Source of the DNA: Opitutaceae bacterium
Lineage (GTDB): Bacteria > Verrucomicrobiota > Verrucomicrobiia > Opitutales > Opitutaceae
DNA: 64,000 bases
Direction of reading: 5' to 3'
Assembly: GCA_028284235.1 (NCBI GenBank)
Contig: JANQSC010000045.1
Location: forward strand, 38,004-102,003
Both the position numbers and the translations under genes were made by a program. Shown here one piece after another: positions 16,495 to 25,854 of this stretch (the stretch's first letter is position 1; each line of letters opens with the position of its first letter). The notes beneath the pieces were generated by a model. The model was not told where the DNA came from and searched no databases. It saw nothing but the letters and a program-made list of their open reading frames with translations.

Positions 16495-17416
16495 AGTTTC
16501 CAGTCAAGCGAGCCGCTCGGCGTTGAGCGAAGGCGCTGAGACAAAGGACCACAACCACGATCGCCGCGGCAAAATAGAATTCCCGCGACATCGTTTCGGT
16601 CTCGGGCCAAATGAGAACGGCCATAAGGATGGCGTAGATCGGCTCGAGATTGACCGCCATCGCGAAGGAGTAAGGCGTGATCACCTTGATCAAGCGCACG
16701 CCGAGCATAAACGAGAACGCAGTGCACAGAAGTCCCAGGATCAACAGCCAACCTGTGTCTCTAAGGGAGATCGCGAAATCCGGCAGGCCGGCGCCGAATC
16801 CAAAGAGCAAGCACAGGCTGACCGTTAAGAAGGCCCCGAGCAATTCGTAGAAGGTAATCGCGCTCGCGCCGTGCGAACGAACTAAAACCCCGTTCAGGAC
16901 CGTGAACCAGCCCGCCAAGGCCGCCGACACCACGCTCAATGCCATCCCCGCCGCATAGGAGAACTCCGACCGAAACACGAGGTAAAGCCCGACAACGACG
17001 CACCCGGCGAACAAGGGCTCGCGCCACGCAATCCTCCGCTTGTAGTAAAACGGCTCAATGAACGAAGTGAATAGCGCCACGCTGGAAAAACAGACCAGAC
17101 TGACCGATACGTTCGAGCGCTTGATTGCTTCGAAAAACGTAATCCAGTGGAATCCGAGAATTACCCCCACTCCCAAAAGGCGCAGGACAACAGCGGAATC
17201 CGCTCCCAGCTTTTCGCCCCGCATCCTCAAATACACCCCAAGCGCCGCAATCGCGATCGCCAGCCGATACCAAACGAGCTGGTAGGCGTCCAAGGAAATC
17301 AACTTCCCCAGTACACCCGTGAAGCCGAAGATGAGAACCGCTACCTGCAGCCATATCTGGTACTTGAGGCGTTCGCGCATTCGTAATGCAACCAGTTTCA
17401 GCGAGTGAATAGACAA
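16493..17416 (-). CDS. EamA/DMT-family inner membrane transporter
   Basis: A 307-residue protein with about ten hydrophobic helices in two EamA halves. Segments such as IFGFTGVLGKLISLDAYQLVWYRLAIA open the first half, LGVGVILGFHWITFFEAIKRSNVSV ends its core, and LLCTAFSFMLGVRLIKVITPYSFAMAVNLEPIYAILMAVLIWPE is the classical second-half signature. Length and topology are normal for the family, which exports or exchanges metabolites. The substrate is not predictable. The start lies 9 bases from the stop of the RND pump gene, so the two may be read together. Confidence 0.88.
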   Translation of the reverse strand: MSIHSLKLVALRMRERLKYQIWLQVAVLIFGFTGVLGKLISLDAYQLVWYRLAIAIAALGVYLRMRGEKLGADSAVVLRLLGVGVILGFHWITFFEAIKRSNVSVSLVCFSSVALFTSFIEPFYYKRRIAWREPLFAGCVVVGLYLVFRSEFSYAAGMALSVVSAALAGWFTVLNGVLVRSHGASAITFYELLGAFLTVSLCLLFGFGAGLPDFAISLRDTGWLLILGLLCTAFSFMLGVRLIKVITPYSFAMAVNLEPIYAILMAVLIWPETETMSREFYFAAAIVVVVLCLSAFAQRRAARLTGN

Positions 17417-17425
17417 CGCCGACCA

Positions 17426-20400
17426 TCACTTTTCGGCTAACGCTTCTCGATCAACCACAACATTTTTCGGGGCGTTCACTTGCCAACGCCAATAAGCGGC
17501 GAAAATCTTTTTCAAATCGTCAAGAATTAGCGTGTTAACCGGTACCAGAATCAAAGTAATGGCCGTCGCGAAGACCACGCCCCATCCCAGTGAAATCGCC
17601 ATGGGGATCATGAACTTCGATCCCCGGCTCTGTTCCAACATCAAGGGGAGCAAACCCGCGAAAGTAGTCATCGACGTTAGCAAGATCGGACGAAAACGTC
17701 GTACACCCGCCGCTCGAACAGCTTCTCCGAGAGTTACGCCTTCTTTCACTCGAGACGAAATGAAATGCACCATGATGAGGCTATCGTTTACCACCACGCC
17801 CGACAGGGCTAGGAATCCAAGTTGGGACATAATGTTAACCGTCACGCCGTCGCCCCAAACCGCTCCAAATATCCAATCCATAATTACATGCCCAAGGATG
17901 GCCCCTACAATGCCGAACGGAATCACCGCCATGACGACAAATGGCTTTATGTAGCTTTTAAACGGTATAGCCAATAAAATGTAGACCCCCATGATTACTA
18001 AAATTGTATTGAAGCGAATGTTACGCGCATCCTCTTCTTGCTGCTTCGCATTGCCTGACTTAACGTAATTCATCCCTGTGTACTGCTCGGCGAGGCGTGG
18101 CAGAAAGTCGCGCTCCAGCTCCATGACAATCGAGTCTACGTCGATTTCATCCGACTCCGCCTCCGCGGATACCGTGAGCTGTCGCATGCGGTCGACCCGA
18201 TAGATGGCCGGGAGGCTTTTCCCCGGCTGAATCTCAGCTACCGTGTCGAACGGCACCTCCGTTCCATTAGGGGTTCGAATCATCATCGAGTCCAAAGTGG
18301 CCAGCGACTTTCTTTGAGCCTCGGGATAGCGAACCATGACGCGAACATCGTTGCGGCCTCTTTGGATGCGCTGGGCTTCGGTTCCGAAGAACGCTTGTCG
18401 TACTTGTCGGGCCAAATTGCTGGCAGTGATTCCCAAATACTCGGCCTGCGGTTTGAGAGTCAGCTCGAATTCGGCTTTGGCGCTCTCGAAAGAATCCGTG
18501 ATTTCCGCCAATCCTCGATACTCGGCTAGCTTGTCTTGCAGCTGACTCGACGCCGCCTTTAAATCGTCGAAACTAGGGCTGGTGAACCTCAAATAAACGC
18601 CCGAGCCACCCCCTCGCAAGAAGCCGAGCGATAAGCGCTCAGCATCCGGAATCGTTCCGATGGTCTCCCGCAAATAAGCGGTCGCTTCCGAACTTCCGTA
18701 GTTGAATCCATGCACCTCGAAGGGCGTCAGTTCGACGACCACCTCTCCCAGTTCCGCTACGCCTACGGCTCGAGTGCCATAGCTCCGGTACATCGGCTGG
18801 CCTCCCGCCGTCGCAAATACATTGCGAATCATCTCCGTCCCGTACTCCTCGTTGACCTTTTCTTTGTACTCGAGGGCGATCTTCTCCATTCTTCGAATGT
18901 GGGAGTCCGTTGTCTCGAAAGGAGTCCCAGCCGGCATTTGCAGCCGAATCGTCACCTGGTCGCTAGGAATCCGCGGATAGAAGCTGGACTGTATCCGATT
19001 TGTCTCTACGAGACTCCAAACAATCGCTAAACCACCCAGGAATACCGAGAACGTGACGTATCGATTTTTTAAGCAAACTTCCAATACAGGTCGATAGAAG
19101 CGGTCGATTCCTCGCTCTAAACCATTAGCTATCCCCCGTTGAAATCTCGATATGAAATTGGTTTTGCCGTCATTCCCTCCAGCAGCTCCAATATTCGCGC
19201 AGTGCTTGAGGTGAGCCGGAAGAATGAGCTTCGATTCTATTAAAGAAAACAAGAGCACAGGAATCACCACGTAAGAGATCTGCTTCAAGTTATTGCCCAT
19301 GAACCCCGTCATCGCCTGAAGGGGGTAAAATGCGACAATCGTCGTGAGAACGCCGAAGATAACCGGTACGGCAACCTCTTGCGTGCCTTTCACGGAAGCA
19401 TCGAGGGGAGCTTCTCCCTGCTGCATGTGCCGAAACACGTTTTCGCCCGTAATGATCGCGTCGTCTACTACAATGCCTAGGACGAGGATGAAGGCGAATA
19501 GCGTACTTAAATTGAGGGATACATCCCACAAGTAGAACATGATGAACGCTCCTGAAAACGCTATGGGGATTCCCAAGCTGACCCAGAACGCCAGGGAGGG
19601 CCTCAAGAAAAGCGAAAGCACTATGAGAACGAGAACGAATCCCGTAACAGCGCTGCCTGCCAATGTAGAGAGCCGTTGTTTAACCCGTTCGGAATCGTCG
19701 CTCCAATAGCTGAGATTTACGCCTTCGGGCAGAGTAGGCTGCTTCTCCTCCAGGTAGGCTTTAACCTCGTCGGCCAAGACGATTAGATTCTGATCGCCAG
19801 AGCGATAGACATCCAGAACGACGCATCGCTGCCCATTGTAGTTGGAGATCAATGGCGTTTCGTCAAACCCGTCGTTGACCTTTGCAACATCTTCCAAAGT
19901 CAAACGAGTTCCGTCATCGCGCGTGTAAACGACGATCTTTGTAAAGTCCTCGTAGTTGTAGGCCTGGTTGGAGGTCCTCAGGAGAATGTCGCCCGCATTG
20001 GTCCTCACGCTGCCTGCCGACAGGTTGACCGAGGAATTTCGAACAGCTTGAACAATTTGATCAAACGTAAGCCCATGTCGTTTTAAAGACTCTTCCGAAA
20101 CCTCGATGCCAATCTCGTACGGGCGGGCCACCTTCATGGATACAAGGGAAATGTTCGGGAGCGCAGTGAGATCGTCTCGGACGATCTCGCCCAGCGCCAT
20201 CAAGTCCTTTTCGCCCAGGTTTCCGGAGATGACCACCGCCATCAGGCGCTCCGTAAACGTATCCTGGCTGACGCGCGGCCGCTCCGCTTCCACCGGGAAC
20301 GTATTGATCGAATCGACGCGATCCTTCACCTGATCCAGGATTTGGTTCATGTCGTAACCCTCTTCGATCTCCAAGGTAACCGAGCCCGATCCTTCCGTCG

Positions 20401-20656
20401 CTCGACTCTGCATTTCTTTTATGCCCGCTACGTCGAACAAGGCCTCTTCCAAGCGCATGACGATCGACTCTTCCACTTCGGCCGGCGTGGAACCCCGGTA
20501 GACGACACTTACCTCAATTTCTCTCTGCAGATAGTCTGGCCATTCCCTTAGGACGACTTTGTTCAATCCTAGGTACCCGCCAGTCAACAGGATGGCGAAC
20601 ATCAGTATATTCGCGGCTACGCCGTTATTCGTAAACCATTCTATAATCCTATTCAT
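17426..20656 (-). CDS. RND-family efflux pump, inner membrane subunit (AcrB/HAE-like)
   Basis: A 1076-residue protein of the usual RND length. It opens MNRIIEWFTNNGVAANILMF, the first transmembrane helix, followed by a long periplasmic loop with VVYRGSTPAEVEESIVMRLE. The proton-relay region in helix 4 is visible as VLGIVVDDAIITGENVFRHM with two adjacent Asp. The second half repeats the topology (RYVTFSVFLGGLAIVW; ALSGVVVNDSLIMVHFISS). It uses the proton gradient to extrude drugs, lipids or other amphiphiles together with the adaptor encoded just before it. No outer membrane factor gene is present in the window. The substrate is unknown. Confidence 0.93.
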   Translation of the reverse strand: MNRIIEWFTNNGVAANILMFAILLTGGYLGLNKVVLREWPDYLQREIEVSVVYRGSTPAEVEESIVMRLEEALFDVAGIKEMQSRATEGSGSVTLEIEEGYDMNQILDQVKDRVDSINTFPVEAERPRVSQDTFTERLMAVVISGNLGEKDLMALGEIVRDDLTALPNISLVSMKVARPYEIGIEVSEESLKRHGLTFDQIVQAVRNSSVNLSAGSVRTNAGDILLRTSNQAYNYEDFTKIVVYTRDDGTRLTLEDVAKVNDGFDETPLISNYNGQRCVVLDVYRSGDQNLIVLADEVKAYLEEKQPTLPEGVNLSYWSDDSERVKQRLSTLAGSAVTGFVLVLIVLSLFLRPSLAFWVSLGIPIAFSGAFIMFYLWDVSLNLSTLFAFILVLGIVVDDAIITGENVFRHMQQGEAPLDASVKGTQEVAVPVIFGVLTTIVAFYPLQAMTGFMGNNLKQISYVVIPVLLFSLIESKLILPAHLKHCANIGAAGGNDGKTNFISRFQRGIANGLERGIDRFYRPVLEVCLKNRYVTFSVFLGGLAIVWSLVETNRIQSSFYPRIPSDQVTIRLQMPAGTPFETTDSHIRRMEKIALEYKEKVNEEYGTEMIRNVFATAGGQPMYRSYGTRAVGVAELGEVVVELTPFEVHGFNYGSSEATAYLRETIGTIPDAERLSLGFLRGGGSGVYLRFTSPSFDDLKAASSQLQDKLAEYRGLAEITDSFESAKAEFELTLKPQAEYLGITASNLARQVRQAFFGTEAQRIQRGRNDVRVMVRYPEAQRKSLATLDSMMIRTPNGTEVPFDTVAEIQPGKSLPAIYRVDRMRQLTVSAEAESDEIDVDSIVMELERDFLPRLAEQYTGMNYVKSGNAKQQEEDARNIRFNTILVIMGVYILLAIPFKSYIKPFVVMAVIPFGIVGAILGHVIMDWIFGAVWGDGVTVNIMSQLGFLALSGVVVNDSLIMVHFISSRVKEGVTLGEAVRAAGVRRFRPILLTSMTTFAGLLPLMLEQSRGSKFMIPMAISLGWGVVFATAITLILVPVNTLILDDLKKIFAAYWRWQVNAPKNVVVDREALAEK

Positions 20657-20676
20657 TGCGGGCGGCCTCCAACCGA

Positions 20677-21903
20677 TTACTGAACAACCTGTTTAGCTCC
20701 GGCGCTCTCAGGGAGTGACTTTTTCGCTACATCAATTCCGTCCTCGGAAACGACCGCGACCATCATGCCTTCCGAAGGAAAGCTCAAATGCGTCAAGCAC
20801 ACGCGATCGCCAGGATTCAATCCACTGCTTACGACAAGGTTTTTCTCGTCGCTCCATTCGATCTCAATCGACTTTCGCCTCAGCGTTCCATCTTCCTCGA
20901 TAACAACAACGTACTCGTTTTTTCGGTACAGCTCCCTCGGAATGACAATCACATCCTCCAGAATCTTGCCTTCAATCTTTGCCTGTACAAATGAGCCGAC
21001 CTTCAAAGGCGGTCTGCCATCCTCTTGCTTTCGATAGGGGTCATCGACTTGAGCCACGAAGAACAACTGACGGGACTGGACATCGAAGGCGCCTTCAGCT
21101 CGGACGATTCGACCTGACCACGCAAGCGTTTCATTGCCAATCGTAGTCGTCAAGGTCACCGCTGGCATCGGATGAACCGGGTCCAACCCATTGCGGTAAA
21201 GCTCCGGTACATCGATGTATCCAATTTCCCTTTCGCTTAGAGGCAGGCGTATTTCAGCATAGTCCACGGCGTATATCTCAGCCAAAACGCTCCCCGAATT
21301 TACAAACTGCCCAATGTCGACGCGTTTTTCCAAGATGCGACCCGCATAGGGCGCAGTGATCGTAGTACGCTCTAGATTCAGCCGGGCGTTTTCGACCCGA
21401 GCCTCGGCGGAGTCGACATCCGCCCTGGCCTGAGCAAGTTGAGGTTCGCGGCTAACGAGCTCGGGCGCCTCAATTCCTGGATTCAAACGTTCCCAATCCG
21501 TCCGCGCTTGAGCCGCATTCGCTTCCTCCTCGGCCAAAGCGAGTCTCGCTCTCGCCAAGGTCGCTTCCGCGGAAACGACGGCGGTTTCATAATCCCGCTT
21601 GTCGATCTCCAGAAGGGTCTCCCCTTGCTCAAAAAATCCGCCTGCCCCGAAGGAAAGGCTCACTCCAACCACCCGCCCCCTAACTTCGGATACCAGGGAG
21701 CTTTCCGTCCTAGCCCGAACCGTGCCTTGGGAGTGAAGCCAAACCTGATAGTCGCCCTGCTCAAGTCTGTAGACACTCACTTCCGGCAAGGATTCCTTCT
21801 GGGGAAATTTCCGCGGCGGCGGCTCAGACCAAAAAATCCAGTAGCAAATCCCGGCAGATAATGCCAAGACAACTAAAGGGGGAAGCATGCGAAGGAATGA
21901 CAT
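20677..21903 (-). CDS. RND efflux periplasmic adaptor (membrane fusion protein)
   Basis: A 408-residue protein starting with a hydrophobic helix (MLPPLVVLALSAGICYWIFW) that anchors it. The barrel and lipoyl halves are seen as VRARTESSLVSEVRGRVVGV and then TTITAPYAGRILEKRVDIGQ. Between them a helical hairpin (ATLARARLALAEEEANAAQ onward) is coiled-coil. A C-terminal barrel has KVGSFVQAKIEGKILED. It links the pump to an outer membrane channel. It is the first gene of the pump pair, 20 bases upstream of it. Confidence 0.92.
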   Translation of the reverse strand: MSFLRMLPPLVVLALSAGICYWIFWSEPPPRKFPQKESLPEVSVYRLEQGDYQVWLHSQGTVRARTESSLVSEVRGRVVGVSLSFGAGGFFEQGETLLEIDKRDYETAVVSAEATLARARLALAEEEANAAQARTDWERLNPGIEAPELVSREPQLAQARADVDSAEARVENARLNLERTTITAPYAGRILEKRVDIGQFVNSGSVLAEIYAVDYAEIRLPLSEREIGYIDVPELYRNGLDPVHPMPAVTLTTTIGNETLAWSGRIVRAEGAFDVQSRQLFFVAQVDDPYRKQEDGRPPLKVGSFVQAKIEGKILEDVIVIPRELYRKNEYVVVIEEDGTLRRKSIEIEWSDEKNLVVSSGLNPGDRVCLTHLSFPSEGMMVAVVSEDGIDVAKKSLPESAGAKQVVQ

Positions 21904-22052
21904 AGCAGCAACAAAAACGCGGAAACACTAAATATTCATTCGATTATCTGTCAATTGGACCAATATTCCCAGTTCGAAGCAAATTAAGTTCTAACCGCTC
22001 GCCGCCCGCGCCACCGCTGAAAATTGCCCTTGAAACCTACCTCTATTGTTAA

Positions 22053-22412
22053 ATGAGCAAACTCGTACCCAGCAACAACGATTACTCCGACAACTACAGC
22101 GAATCGGATCTCTGGGACAAAATTTCCAAGTTCGCCAAATCCGCTGGACGCGAAGTCATCGAAAAAGCCCTCGTACTGTATTACGCTGCCTCCGATCCCG
22201 ACACGCCGACCAAAGCGAAGGCGATCATCTTCTCCGCCCTCGGCTACTTTATCCTCCCGCTCGACGCCATCCCAGACATCACTCCGATCCTCGGCTTCTC
22301 CGACGACCTAGGGGCGATCGCCCTCGCCCTCGCGACCGTCGCGGCCCACATCAAACCCGAACATCGCGCCCTCGCCCAAAAGAAGATCACGCAATGGTTC
22401 GGGGACGAGTAG
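22053..22412 (+). CDS. YkvA family (DUF1232) small membrane protein
   Basis: A 119-residue protein whose core ALGYFILPLDAIPDITPILG with a following FSDDLGAIALALATV is the defining DUF1232/YkvA motif. The motif contains a DxxPD turn between hydrophobic segments, so it is probably a membrane-associated hairpin. Function of the family is not established. The gene stands alone, divergent from the RND adaptor and convergent with exonuclease III across a long inverted repeat. Confidence 0.88.
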   Translation: MSKLVPSNNDYSDNYSESDLWDKISKFAKSAGREVIEKALVLYYAASDPDTPTKAKAIIFSALGYFILPLDAIPDITPILGFSDDLGAIALALATVAAHIKPEHRALAQKKITQWFGDE

Positions 22413-22843
22413 TCTGACCGCCCCCGCTCGAGAAACCGACCGACAACGGATAAACAGCAAAGCTCGGTCACCCTGAGCGGATCGCCATCAACGCCGAGGG
22501 CGACACCCTCACGCTCCCGTTCGACTTCCCCTCCCAGCCCCGCGCTCCAACCACAACCAACCACTTAACTTTCCAAGGTTGGAAAGTTAAGTGGTTGGAA
22601 TGTCTGGTTGGTGGATGTGGGGAGACGGCTAGTTCGGATGGATTGGCGATTCGATTCAGGGTGAGTTTATGAGCTACGCTACGAATCTATTGGAGTCGGA
22701 GCGGACCGAATTTTTCGTAGAGCCACGAGGACAAACGACTTTGGCGAAATGCGCGTACGGTGGGAACCAGCCGCAGTGGTTGAGTTCTCCCCAACAACAC
22801 GGCCCGCTTGGCCTTAGCTTGTATTCAATAGGCAAGTCAGCCT
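22413..22843. other. Convergent intergenic region with no further gene
   Basis: This 431-base stretch separates the stops of the YkvA and exonuclease III genes. Apart from the long inverted repeat at 22557-22598 no coding, tRNA or promoter signal was recognised. Confidence 0.5.
22557..22598. repeat. Perfect 20-bp inverted repeat with 2-base spacer
   Basis: The left arm CCAACCACTTAACTTTCCAA (22557-22576) is exactly complementary to 22579-22598, separated only by GG. It lies between convergent genes, where it could end transcription from both sides, but no T tract follows. The flanks are also rich in CCAACC and GGTTGG, extending the symmetry imperfectly. Confidence 0.85.
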
Positions 22844-23599
22844 CTAACGCCACTCCATCGTAACCGGGCAGTGGTCGGAGCCGTGAACGTCCGCCAGAAT
22901 CTCCGCCGCTTTCAGCCGCTCTCTCAAAACCGCTGAAATGACGAAGTAGTCGATCCGCCACCCCACGTTGCGGGCCCGGGAATTCGCTCGAAAACTCCAC
23001 CAGGAGTAGTGGCCCTTCCCTTGAGTGAATTCGCGGAAGGTATCGACAAACCCCGCCTCCACGATGGCGTCGAAATCCGCCCGCTCCTCGTCCGTGAAGC
23101 CGGCGTTTTTCCGATTCGTCTTCGGGTTGGCCAGATCGTCCTCCGTGTGGGCCACATTCAAATCCCCACAAAACACCACTGGCTTGCTTGCCTCCAGCGC
23201 GCGCATCCGCTCCAGAAACGCCGCGTTCCACTCCCGGCGATACGGCAGCCGCTTCAGTTCGTTCTGGGAATTCGGCGTGTACACGTTCGTCAAAAAGAAG
23301 TCCTCGAACTCGAGCGTCACCACCCGCCCTTCGTGGTCGTGCTCCTCGATCCCAAGACCGTACACGACCGACTGCGGCGCGTGCGGGGTAATGATCGCCG
23401 TTCCCGAATAGCCTTTCTTTTCCGCCTCGTTTGCGAACACATTCAAGCCCGCGTCCCACTCCATCGATTCGACGATCTCACGCGTCGCCTTCGTCTCCTG
23501 GAGACAAATAAAGTCCGCCCCGCTCGACTCGAAAAAAGACATCGCCCCCTTCTTCATCGCCGCCCGAATACCGTTCACGTTCCACGAAATGAATTTCAT
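22844..23599 (-). CDS. xth: Exodeoxyribonuclease III (AP endonuclease)
   Basis: A 251-residue protein of the Xth/EEP family. It opens [18 protein letters not shown], a classical start with metal-binding Asn, followed by FICLQETKA with the catalytic Glu. FCGDLNVAH carries the Asp-Asn pair, [11 protein letters not shown] the second metal residues and [11 protein letters not shown] the final Asp-His. All active-site positions are intact. It cuts DNA at abasic sites and removes 3' blocks during base excision repair in the cytoplasm. It is a single gene. Confidence 0.95.
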   Translation of the reverse strand: MKFISWNVNGIRAAMKKGAMSFFESSGADFICLQETKATREIVESMEWDAGLNVFANEAEKKGYSGTAIITPHAPQSVVYGLGIEEHDHEGRVVTLEFEDFFLTNVYTPNSQNELKRLPYRREWNAAFLERMRALEASKPVVFCGDLNVAHTEDDLANPKTNRKNAGFTDEERADFDAIVEAGFVDTFREFTQGKGHYSWWSFRANSRARNVGWRIDYFVISAVLRERLKAAEILADVHGSDHCPVTMEWR

Positions 23600-23723
23600 T
23601 CCACCGGTGATAAAGCGAACGATCGAGCTCGCAACCGTTTAGTTGAGACAATCGCAAGTCCCCTCCATGACGGATTGAGCTCTCGACAAGCGTCTTCCGC
23701 CTCCTAAAGTCGCGGCACTTTTC

Positions 23724-25223
23724 ATGATTCCGAGCAAACAGATTCCCTTGGGAACCCGTATCCCGCCACAGCTCCACTCGGTTTCCGTGAGCCTGCCCAC
23801 AATGAGCGACGTCATCGGCTACGAGGAGCGCGACCCCGCGATCCTCGCCCAGATGAACACCGGCTACCCGCGATTCGTGAAACACGCCTTCCTGCGCCAG
23901 ATCGAGTCCTACTGGCAAACGCTCTTCGACTGTCCCGGCCAACCCATCTGGCTCGCCGCCACCGAGCGCTCCGCCCGCCAGCTCCAAGAACACCTCGACT
24001 GCCCCGATTCCAAATTTCTCAAACATCAAGGCGTATCCGGCGTTAGAATACCGAAAGACGAAACGCTCAACCAGAAAGCGAAACTCTTCCTCCAGCACAC
24101 CGGCGGCTACCTCTGCTCGCGCGAAGCCGAAGACTACCTCGTCGCCAACGAACTGATCAACGCCCCCGGGGCCGAAAACGCGTATTGCGGCGACGCCCAG
24201 GCCAAGATCCTCGACTTCCTCCAGCCCCTCCTCAACGCGTCCGCGCCCGAAGACATCGTCCTCTCCAACTCCGGCATGAACGCGATCTACGCCGTGTTCG
24301 AAGCCATCAACGCGATTCAGCAGCCGCGCGGCCGCCACGCCTGGATCAAGCTCGGCTGGCTCTATGTCGACACCATGCACATACTCGACAAGCTGTCGCC
24401 CGTTCACGATTCGAGCCACAGCCTCTACGACGTATTCGATGTTGCAGGACTGGAGGCCCTCCTGAAAAGCCAGCCCAACACTTTCGCGGGAATCATCACC
24501 GAAGCCCCCACCAACCCGCTCATCCAAACCATGGACCTCGAGCGGATCCACGCCCTGGCCCACCAGCACGGCGCCTACTTCGTCGTCGATCCAACGACCG
24601 CTTCCCCCGCCAACGTCGACGTCACCCCCTACGCCGACATCGTCGTCAACAGCCTTACGAAATACGCCGCCAACGAAGGCGATCTCATCGCCGGGGCCAT
24701 CGTCCCGACCGCAAGCTGTCCCGATCGCTCCACCGTGCTCGACGAGATTCGAGCGCGCGTCAATCCGCCCTACGAACGCGTCCTCGCGAATCTCGCCCGA
24801 CAGATCGACGGCTACCTCCCGCTCGTCGAAACCGTCAATGCCTCAACCCGCCAGATCGTCGACTATTTGGAGCGCCACCCAAAAGTGAGAAAAGTCCACT
24901 GGGCGAAAGAAGCCGCCTCAAAAACCCACTTTGAGAAAATCGCTCGAACCCCCGAATCGATTGGCGGAATCATTTCCTTCGACCTCGAGGGCGAACTCGC
25001 CCCCTTCTACGACCGGCTCCTTCTCGCCAAAGGCCCCAGTTTCGGGATGGCCCACACGCTCGTCTGCCCTTTCATGTACCTGGCCCATTACGATCTTGTA
25101 TCCACACCTTCAGGACGCGCGACTCTTAAAAACGCCGGTATCAATCCCGAACTCGTCCGCTTCAGCATCGGCTCGGAGCCCGTCGACGAGATAATCGCCG
25201 CGCTCGAACACGCGCTCGACTAG
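23724..25223 (+). CDS. PLP-dependent Cys/Met metabolism enzyme (cystathionine gamma-synthase-like, long form)
   Basis: A 499-residue aminotransferase-fold protein of the cystathionine synthase/lyase group. The cofactor Lys is in VVNSLTKYAANEGD, and VVDPTTASPANVDV holds the Asp that pairs with the pyridine nitrogen. The protein is about 100 residues longer than usual bacterial MetB, mainly at the N-terminus (LHSVSVSLPTMSDVIGYEER), a feature seen in fungal-type CGS. The SLPTMSDVIGYEE opening is itself characteristic of that long subgroup. It should catalyse gamma-replacement or elimination in methionine synthesis, but the exact reaction cannot be read off. An in-frame ATG at 23802 is possible though less likely given this motif. 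Confidence 0.82.
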   Translation: MIPSKQIPLGTRIPPQLHSVSVSLPTMSDVIGYEERDPAILAQMNTGYPRFVKHAFLRQIESYWQTLFDCPGQPIWLAATERSARQLQEHLDCPDSKFLKHQGVSGVRIPKDETLNQKAKLFLQHTGGYLCSREAEDYLVANELINAPGAENAYCGDAQAKILDFLQPLLNASAPEDIVLSNSGMNAIYAVFEAINAIQQPRGRHAWIKLGWLYVDTMHILDKLSPVHDSSHSLYDVFDVAGLEALLKSQPNTFAGIITEAPTNPLIQTMDLERIHALAHQHGAYFVVDPTTASPANVDVTPYADIVVNSLTKYAANEGDLIAGAIVPTASCPDRSTVLDEIRARVNPPYERVLANLARQIDGYLPLVETVNASTRQIVDYLERHPKVRKVHWAKEAASKTHFEKIARTPESIGGIISFDLEGELAPFYDRLLLAKGPSFGMAHTLVCPFMYLAHYDLVSTPSGRATLKNAGINPELVRFSIGSEPVDEIIAALEHALD

Positions 25224-25363
25224 ATTCACGCGTCTCGTATGCGCAGGCGTTCTCATGCATTCTACCCAGAACAACAAGCGAAAGCTGTATAAGCTGAACG
25301 CGTCCACACTCCCCGCCAACTAAAAGGTTGAAATACCGGCGTTCTTATCTACATCCAGCCCTT

Positions 25364-25813
25364 ATGTCCCGCAACGGCAGACCCGACACCGGCGAAATTC
25401 ACTACGACCTCCCTTCGCCCTATATTCCCCACTCTTGCGGCTTGCTCCATCTCCCGCGCTTCATCGCCAAAGCGAAACGCCACGTCAAAGGGGAACTCGG
25501 CAAATCCTACCAACGAAACTACAAGAAAGGTTTTGACCGGTTTCTCTGCCTCCATCTGGACATCGATCCCGACGCGGTCGAGGACATCGTCCGAACCAGC
25601 CAGTCCGACGACGAGATCGATCGCCGCCTCGCCGAGTTGCTCCCGGCAGACTTGCGGGTCGAAAAGTGGAATCGCGAACTCGTCCAGAAAGGGATGAGCG
25701 AAATGGGTCGCGACGCGCTCGAGGCCGCCAAACGCAAAATGGACATCTCCGAGCGGACAGACCTAATTAGCTTCGCCGACATGATCGAATTTGACGAAGA
25801 GCGCATTCCGTGA
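25364..25813 (+). CDS. DUF5069 family protein
   Basis: A 149-residue protein from the ATG at 25364; the upstream TTG at 25328 gives no family match. The segment LLHLPRFIAKAKRHVKGELG followed by a YKKGFDRFLCLHLDID pattern is typical of DUF5069 (small soluble proteins common in Verrucomicrobia and Planctomycetes). A C-terminal stretch ERTDLISFADMIEFDEERIP is also typical. Function is unknown. It lies 140 bases after the PLP enzyme and 41 bases before the glycosidase-like gene on the same strand, so cotranscription is likely. Confidence 0.75.
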   Translation: MSRNGRPDTGEIHYDLPSPYIPHSCGLLHLPRFIAKAKRHVKGELGKSYQRNYKKGFDRFLCLHLDIDPDAVEDIVRTSQSDDEIDRRLAELLPADLRVEKWNRELVQKGMSEMGRDALEAAKRKMDISERTDLISFADMIEFDEERIP

Positions 25814-25854
25814 TTAAGAGTTTCTAATCCCATAACGCGCCTCTCCCGCCTTTC

